Shown: positions 58,056 through 64,000 of the stretch, in pieces
Numbering within the stretch: position 1 is the stretch's first letter
Layout of the letters: the number at the start of each line of letters is the position of its first letter
NCBI GenBank assembly: GCA_964019135.1
Contig: OZ025248.1
Location: forward strand, 56,909,670-56,973,669
Source of the DNA: Arenicola marina
Lineage: Eukaryota; Annelida; Polychaeta; Arenicolidae
Length of the DNA: 64,000 bases
Reading direction: 5' to 3'
Notes under the pieces: generated by a model
What the model saw: only the letters and a program-made list of their open reading frames with translations
Database searches by the model: none
Told to the model about the DNA's origin: nothing
Position numbers and translations under genes: made by a program

Positions 58056-59940
58056 CCTCCTCTGCCTAACACACACACACCAGGTTACAGTGGCTCTCCT
58101 GCCTAACACACACACGCCAGGTTACAGTGGCTCTCCTGCCTAACACACACACCAGGTTACAGTGGCTCTCCTCTGGCTAACACACACACACCAGGTTACA
58201 GTGGCTCTCCTGCCTAACACACACACCAGGTTACAGTGGCTCTCCTCTGCCTAACACACACACACCAGGTTACAGTGGCTCTCCTCTGCCTAACACACAC
58301 ACACCAGGTTACAGTGGCTCTCCTCTGCCTAACACACTCACACCAGGTTACAGTGGCTCTCCTGCCTAACACACACACCAGGTTACAGTGGCTCTCCTCT
58401 GCCTAACACACACACACCAGGTTACAGTGGCTCTCCTCTGCCTAACACGCACACACCAGGTTACAGTGGCTCTCCTGCCTAACACACACTCACACCAGGT
58501 TACAGTGGCTCTCCTGCCTAACACACACACCAGGTTACAGTGGCTCTCCTCTGGCTAACACACACACACCAGGTTACAGTGGCTCTCCTCTGGCTAGCAC
58601 ACACACACCAGGTTACAGTGGCTCTCCTGCCTAACACACACACCAGGTTACAGTGGCTCTCCTCTGCCTAACACACACACACCAGGTTACAGTGGCTCTC
58701 CTGCCTAACACACACTCACACCAGGTTACAGTGGCTCTCCTGCCTAACACACACACCAGGTTACAGTGGCTCTCCTCTGGCTAACACACACACACCAGGT
58801 TACAGTGGCTCTCCTCTGCCTAACACACTCACACCAGGTTACAGTGGCTCTCCTGCCTAACACACACACCAGGTTACAGTGGCTCTCCTCTGGCTAACAC
58901 ACACACACCAGGTTACAGTGGCTCTCCTCTGGCTAACACACACACCAGGTTACAGTGGCTCTCCTCTGGCTAACACACGCACACCAGGTTACAGTGGCTC
59001 TCCTGCCTAACACACACACCAGGTTACAGTGGCTCTCCTGCCTAACACACACACACACCAGGTTACAGTGGCTCTCCTCTGGCTAGCACACACACGCCAG
59101 GTTACAGTGGCTCTCCTCTGCCTAACACGCACACCAGGTTACAGTGGCTCTCCTCTGCCTAACACACACACACCAGGTTACAGTGGCTCTCCTCTGGCTA
59201 ACACACACTCACACCAGGTTACAGTGGCTCTCCTCTGCCTAACACACTCACACCAGGTTACAGTGCCTCTCCTCTGCCTAACACACACACACCAGGTTAC
59301 AGTGGCTCTCCTCTGCCTAACACACACACCAGGTTACAGTGGCTCTCCTCTGCCTAACACACACACACCAGGTTACAGTGGCTCTCCTCTGGCTAGCACA
59401 CACACGCCAGGTTACAGTGGCTCTCCTCTGGCTAACACAAACACACACCAGGTTACAGTGGCTCTCCTCTGGCTAACGCACACACACCAGGTTACAGTGG
59501 CTCTCCTCTGGCTAACACACACACACACCAGGTTACAGTGGCTCTCCTCTGCCTAACACACACACACCAGGTTACAGTGGCTCTCCTCTGGCTAACACAC
59601 ACACACCAGGTTACAGTGGCTCTCCTCTGGCTAACACACACACACACCAGGTTACAGTGGCTCTCCTCTGCCTAACACACACACACACCAGGTTACAGTG
59701 GCACTCCTCTGGCTAGCACACACACACCAGGTTTCAGTGGCTCTCCTCTGCCTAACACACACACCAGGTTACAGTGGCTCTCCTCTGGCTAACACACACT
59801 CACACCAGGTTACAGTGGCTCTCCTCTGCCTAACACACACACACCAGGTTACAGTGGCTCTCCTCTGCCTAACACACACACCAGGTTACAGTGGCTCTCC
59901 TCTGGCTAACACACACACACCAGGTTACAGTGGCTCTCTC
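58056..59940. repeat. 33-41 bp minisatellite around CCAGGTTACAGTGGCTCTCC, about 49 copies
   Basis: Each unit has the invariant core followed by (CT)TGCCTAAC or TCTGGCTAAC and a variable ACACAC tract. Length classes come from the CA number and from presence or absence of a CT dinucleotide (CTCCTGCC versus CTCCTCTGCC). The minisatellite therefore contains an embedded microsatellite. The right half has more CTCTGGCTA units. ORFs in it are read-through. Confidence 0.97.
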
Positions 59941-62900
59941 CTCACAGTGGCCCTCCCGCAGGCCCACACCCTACCTCTTGGCACCCGTCGTGCCACCTCC
60001 GCTCAGTAATGAAGGCACCCACGCTCTCCTCAGCTCCCTCTTTGTTCGGCACTTCCACGGCGATCACACAAATTGTGATGACCTTTAGGACACGAGGCCT
60101 CCGCCCCCCCCCCCCCACCCCCACGCCCCCCGCCCCCTTCCTAATCAGCGGGTTGCCAGCTCACACTCCGGACAGCTTCCCCTGCCCCCCCCCCCCCCAC
60201 CAACACACACATTCCCGCAATGATACCCTGTGATGATTAAGGTCAATAAGTTGTCTGGAGCGACAATGGAACCTAGAAGTGAAGACTGGAAGTGTATAGG
60301 GTGAAGGGCGTCCATTGCTAGGCTATGGCGGCGCTAGTCAATAACATTCGCCTCACAGTGCATGGTTCGTCACAAATCTAGTGACATAATATCAGGATGT
60401 AAGTTAATGTTATCAGAATATCTGTCTATAATTATCTCTATTTTGCTGTGTATTAGACGGTGGTAATCTGCTTTGTCCGGTTATTCCTCCGCTCATACGG
60501 CATTATGTTGACCAGTCTCCGCCGTGGGCGTCTCCCATGTGAGGACAACAGGTGGCCGGAAACCAAGTAATCCTCCATTCGTTATCATTAAAATGACATT
60601 ACGATAAAAAAAGATCGTGTGTTTTTCTCTGTGGTGAATATGATCAAAAGCCCTAGCAGTAGCTCATGTTGCAGAGCCTTAAGGTTCGCCCGGTTTGGCA
60701 GAAAGATGGGGTGAGCTGAGCAGCTATCACGTATCAGACACGTTCCTGCCGCGAAGACACGTTTCACCTTTAAATCCTAAGGGCAACACATGGAAGCCTT
60801 TTCGCGTTATTCGGCAACTGCGTCGTTATTATGGTCTCTGTTTAGAAGACGCCGTAGGTCAGATAGATATGGCCGCCGAGAATATTTATGTTTTTACTGT
60901 TTTACTAGCCCTTCACTTATGGACTTATCTAAGTCGCTTATATTTTAAATTATGCAGCCTGGCCGCGGAGTTTACGCCGCCTGTGTGAGTTGAAGCCGAT
61001 ATCTTTTCGGCCGATTAAGGCGAATTTACAATTTTCAGTGGCATGATTTGCATGATGGAGGCCCCTGGGTTTACGACTTATAAATCTCCGCCTTGCCTCC
61101 TTCCTTCGTCAAAGGCTCGATGGCCGCCTGACGTTTTCATGCTAAATTATTGCATTTCTTGTGGGCGGAAACCAGACTTTGATTGCCGTCCGTGATCGCG
61201 AGTCGACTTGTTCACTGGCCCGATGTGGGGTTTGTGTGGGCCAGACATCCCGGCCGCTCCGTCGGGGGGAGGGGGGGGGAGGGGGGAGGGGTGGTGGTGT
61301 GGGGGGTGGGGGCAGGGGGGAGGCCCCTTGTGGTGTCTGTCCCCCGCGGCACTGCAGCCGCATTGTCTGTGCGATCTGCCGCCGGACGGTTGGAGTGGGT
61401 GGGTGGTGGGGTTTGGGGGGGGGGGGAGACTTCGGCTCCGATGACCATGTATTCTCATCGAATCTGCTACAATGGCGCATTGAATAGGTCCCGGCCATAT
61501 ACCCGCTCCTTATTGTTGGTGTGTAATGTCTGCAGACATCCGCGAAGCCTCTGGAGCGCCGATCTCATTAGTGTGACGTCTACAATGTAGTCGGAAACCT
61601 GAAGATACAAAACACGACGGATAAAGACAACGGTATCCACGGGTAGATGACGTCAGAGAAAGATAAACAAAGGGATATATAGAAAAAAAAAAAGACAAAG
61701 ACCATATCGCAGAAAAGAACCAGATCCTCGTATATGACAATATTTTTGTATCCGTCATAATGTCAGGGAAACAAGCGCTCTATTTATGAGCCTCATCGTC
61801 GTCATTGCGTCTTTCTGACGTCACGCCGTGTTGACGGAGATGGCCATGGTAGCGGACCATGCTGCCGGGTGGCCCAGCATGCCTGCTTGTCGGCCAGCGT
61901 GCCTGGCGTATGGTGTTATGTCGTGTTGTGTTGCGTGGCCATAACACACTGTCTTAATATGGCACAGCGCGGGATGTGATTTACGACTGCCGGACCGACC
62001 AATGGCCTGATGCCGACGGGCCCCATGCTTGCCATCGCTGTCAATTCGGCGTTTAGTATTCCGCGGATACCGGACCATTGCTTTCGTGTCCTTTCCGGTG
62101 GCTACTGGCGGCCCAGGTCAAGCCGCCCGACGTTCGGCCAGCCAGCCAGGCACAGCCAGCCAGCCAGCCAGCCAGCCAGCCCCCGTGGGAGATTATCTCC
62201 CACCTCGCTTCCCTACCGCTTCACTTTGATTTGGCCAACACAGCGATCATTTTACACATGAGGAACTTTTAATCATCAATATTTCATCTCCATCCACCTA
62301 TATTTGTCCGCTCGCTGGCGGGAAGCGTGAGGAAATCTCCGCCCGTTGTTTGCCGCGTATCGCCGCTCTGAGCGACGGAATGGCTGGTATCGGACGGGTT
62401 GTGGCTGCGGCGGGGGCCTGGGGGAGGGTGGGGTGCGGGGCTGGCTGTGTCAGAGAGGTCTGGCAGAGGTGGTGGGGTTGGGGGGGGGGGTCTGGCTGGG
62501 GTGATGGTGGTGGGGTCGGGGGTCTGGCGGGGGCCCTGTCCTTTAAAGAGGAGTTATGTAGACGGGCAATAGCAGGCAACGCATACCAAGTGGATCACTT
62601 GGCCACTTCCTTTCTCTCTGTCCCTGCACCACTCTCTGCCCTTGGCTGCCAAACAAACTGGTATCGGTGCGGTGTATGCGATTAAGCCTTCGAGCATTGT
62701 CACTGTAGTGCGATATATATGTGATGGCATGGCAGCCATTGCGGAGCGTCAAGTCGGACAATCTGGACATATAATATATCTATGCGACGGCTCGATTGCC
62801 GCTATTGATTTCAAATTAGCGACAGAATTGTGTATTGTCTACCTTGCCGTCCCGCAAAAAATGTCCTGATTTTGCATAATTGCACTTTATTATTACCATC

Positions 62901-63874
62901 ATGTAATTTGTTGTGGCTACTATTTACATTTTTGAATATCATTCCTGTATTGCACTAGGTTTAAGCTTTCCAAAGAGCTATTACTGATGATAATGACTTA
63001 ATATTGAGCTGAATTGTAGCAAAATTACATATTCGTGGTAGGTGTCGGGTTTTGGTCATTTTGGGAAATGGGGGAATACTTGGAAAGTGGAAGAATATTT
63101 TTTTAACGGGACGGTAAAGTATCCTAAAAATTTACCAGAAAGAGTGTAATTGGGTAAACTTTCATAAAATAATCACAAATACAGAGTTCTTTTACCTTGT
63201 TATTATGGGTAGCTTGCCTTAACATAATGGAGTTGTTATCATGTCTTTACACCAGTTTTCTTTATTGAATTTTCCTTTATTCGCGGGAGGACGTTACTCT
63301 CTGGTAATTTAGACAAGAACTGGGAAATGATGTCTTGTGACAGGTTCTTTAAGTTGTTTGTGTCACACACGACATTCTGTGAGCACCTATGCTGCTCACT
63401 TTACTTCAGTGTTCTCTGCCGCCTGTTTTTGTGTTTGGCAAGCAATGCTTTTAGAGGCATTACAGCATCGGTCGCTGTAGCTGCCTCCGCTGACAAAGGC
63501 ATGGCTTGAGTTGGCGTGCTGCGGGAGACAGAGGGATGACAAGGTGACATCCGCCCGCTCTAATGGAGAGCCCTTCAGCAGGGGATCGCAGCCACCTGGT
63601 TACGGCTGCCTTGCCGCGGTGGGCGGCTGAGACATGGCCGGCTAGACGGGGGCGGGGTCCGTGGGCACAGTGACGCGCCCACGCCAGGCACGCGCTGCCA
63701 GTGGTGTGGCCCAACCCTCACCTACCATAGCGATGAGATCATAACTGTGGTCCCCTATTTACTGTCATGAGATCTTGGGAGAAGAACCTCTCTGGCTTAG
63801 TTACACGTGTAAAGCATACGTTTACCGAACCATACTTCAGATATCGCGTTGCTAGATGTATATACCAAATCAGA
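59941..63874. other. Unique sequence, no gene recognised
   Basis: C-runs lie near 60103 and 60186. A tRNA-like GTAGCTCATGTTGCAGAGCC occurs near 60659. A 97-codon ORF at 60695-60988 has a hydrophobic segment but no recognised family. G-rich stretches lie at about 61265-61320 and 62400-62530. The sequence is A/T-rich at about 62870-63310. Confidence 0.5.
62139..62181. repeat. (CCAG)n microsatellite
   Basis: About ten CCAG units are interrupted once by GCACAG. Confidence 0.95.
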
Positions 63875-64000
63875 ACTAGCGACCCCCATTACTTGAGACC
63901 CTAACTAGCGTCCCCCATTACTTGAGCCCCTAACTAGCGTCCCCTATTACTTGAGACGATAACTAGCGTCCCCCATTACTTGATACCATAACTAGCGTCC
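63875..64000. repeat. 30 bp minisatellite running off the window
   Basis: Four complete units and one partial unit with the core AACTAGCGTCCCCCATTACT are seen. The array is cut by the window end, so its real length is unknown. Confidence 0.95.

Noticed and set aside
60656-60700. tRNA-like GTAGCTCATGTTGCAGAGCC followed by GGTTCGCCCGG
   Set aside because: The spacing between the two boxes is far too short for a tRNA and no SINE body follows. It may be an eroded SINE head.
60695-60988. 97-codon ORF with a hydrophobic stretch
   Set aside because: No recognised family, splice context or repeat support. It could be an exon, but nothing in the sequence shows it.
1-64000. LTR elements, Polinton-like or other capsid-bearing elements, and LINE coding regions
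   Set aside because: No reverse transcriptase, integrase, capsid or envelope-like translation and no long direct terminal repeats were recognised. Old, badly decayed fragments could have been missed without a database search.
1-64000. Telomeric repeat tracts that would place the window at a chromosome end
   Set aside because: No tandem TTAGGG-type run was seen on either strand, so subtelomeric location stays a guess based only on array density.

Overview
This window looks like non-coding nuclear DNA from an animal, most probably an invertebrate. I found no protein-coding gene, rRNA or intact tRNA that I can defend. The sequence has no operon-like packing, short ORFs lie on both strands without conserved domains, and there are tRNA-derived SINE copies, foldback elements and many long minisatellites. 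The species cannot be read from the sequence. A mollusc or another lophotrochozoan would fit the style, but that is only a guess.

The main content is tandem repeats. More than thirty arrays with unrelated units cover roughly one third of the window. The largest are at 3479-7242 (38 bp, about 99 copies), 12096-15433 (36 bp, about 93 copies), 27359-29270 (47 bp, about 41 copies), 32565-35145 (41 bp, about 63 copies), 44431-45783 (13/15 bp) and 58056-59940 (about 38 bp, about 49 copies). Shorter arrays include 37, 33, 31, 24, 17, 16, 14 and 12 bp units and one 112 bp triplication. The 36, 33, 24 and 6n bp arrays make long apparent ORFs (up to 1,217 codons) only because the unit length is a multiple of three and the unit lacks stops. 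These ORFs are not called as genes.

The mobile-element content is smaller but more informative. A complete foldback palindrome lies at 31085-31510. A second foldback-like structure (about 38683-40229) has matching inverted ends, and the same short A/T-rich repeat has expanded in one arm. Its central part carries a 5'-truncated tRNA(Cys)-derived SINE (39608-39769) bounded by perfect 15 bp target-site duplications. A fuller, older relative of that SINE is at 54155-54311.

The stretches between arrays are mostly unique sequence with frequent G or C homopolymers of 11-21 bases, CT-rich or C-rich low-complexity patches and A/T-rich islands. The window may be a large intron, an intergenic region or a subtelomere-like region; nothing in it decides between these. 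No CRISPR array, LTR element or capsid- or envelope-bearing element was recognised.
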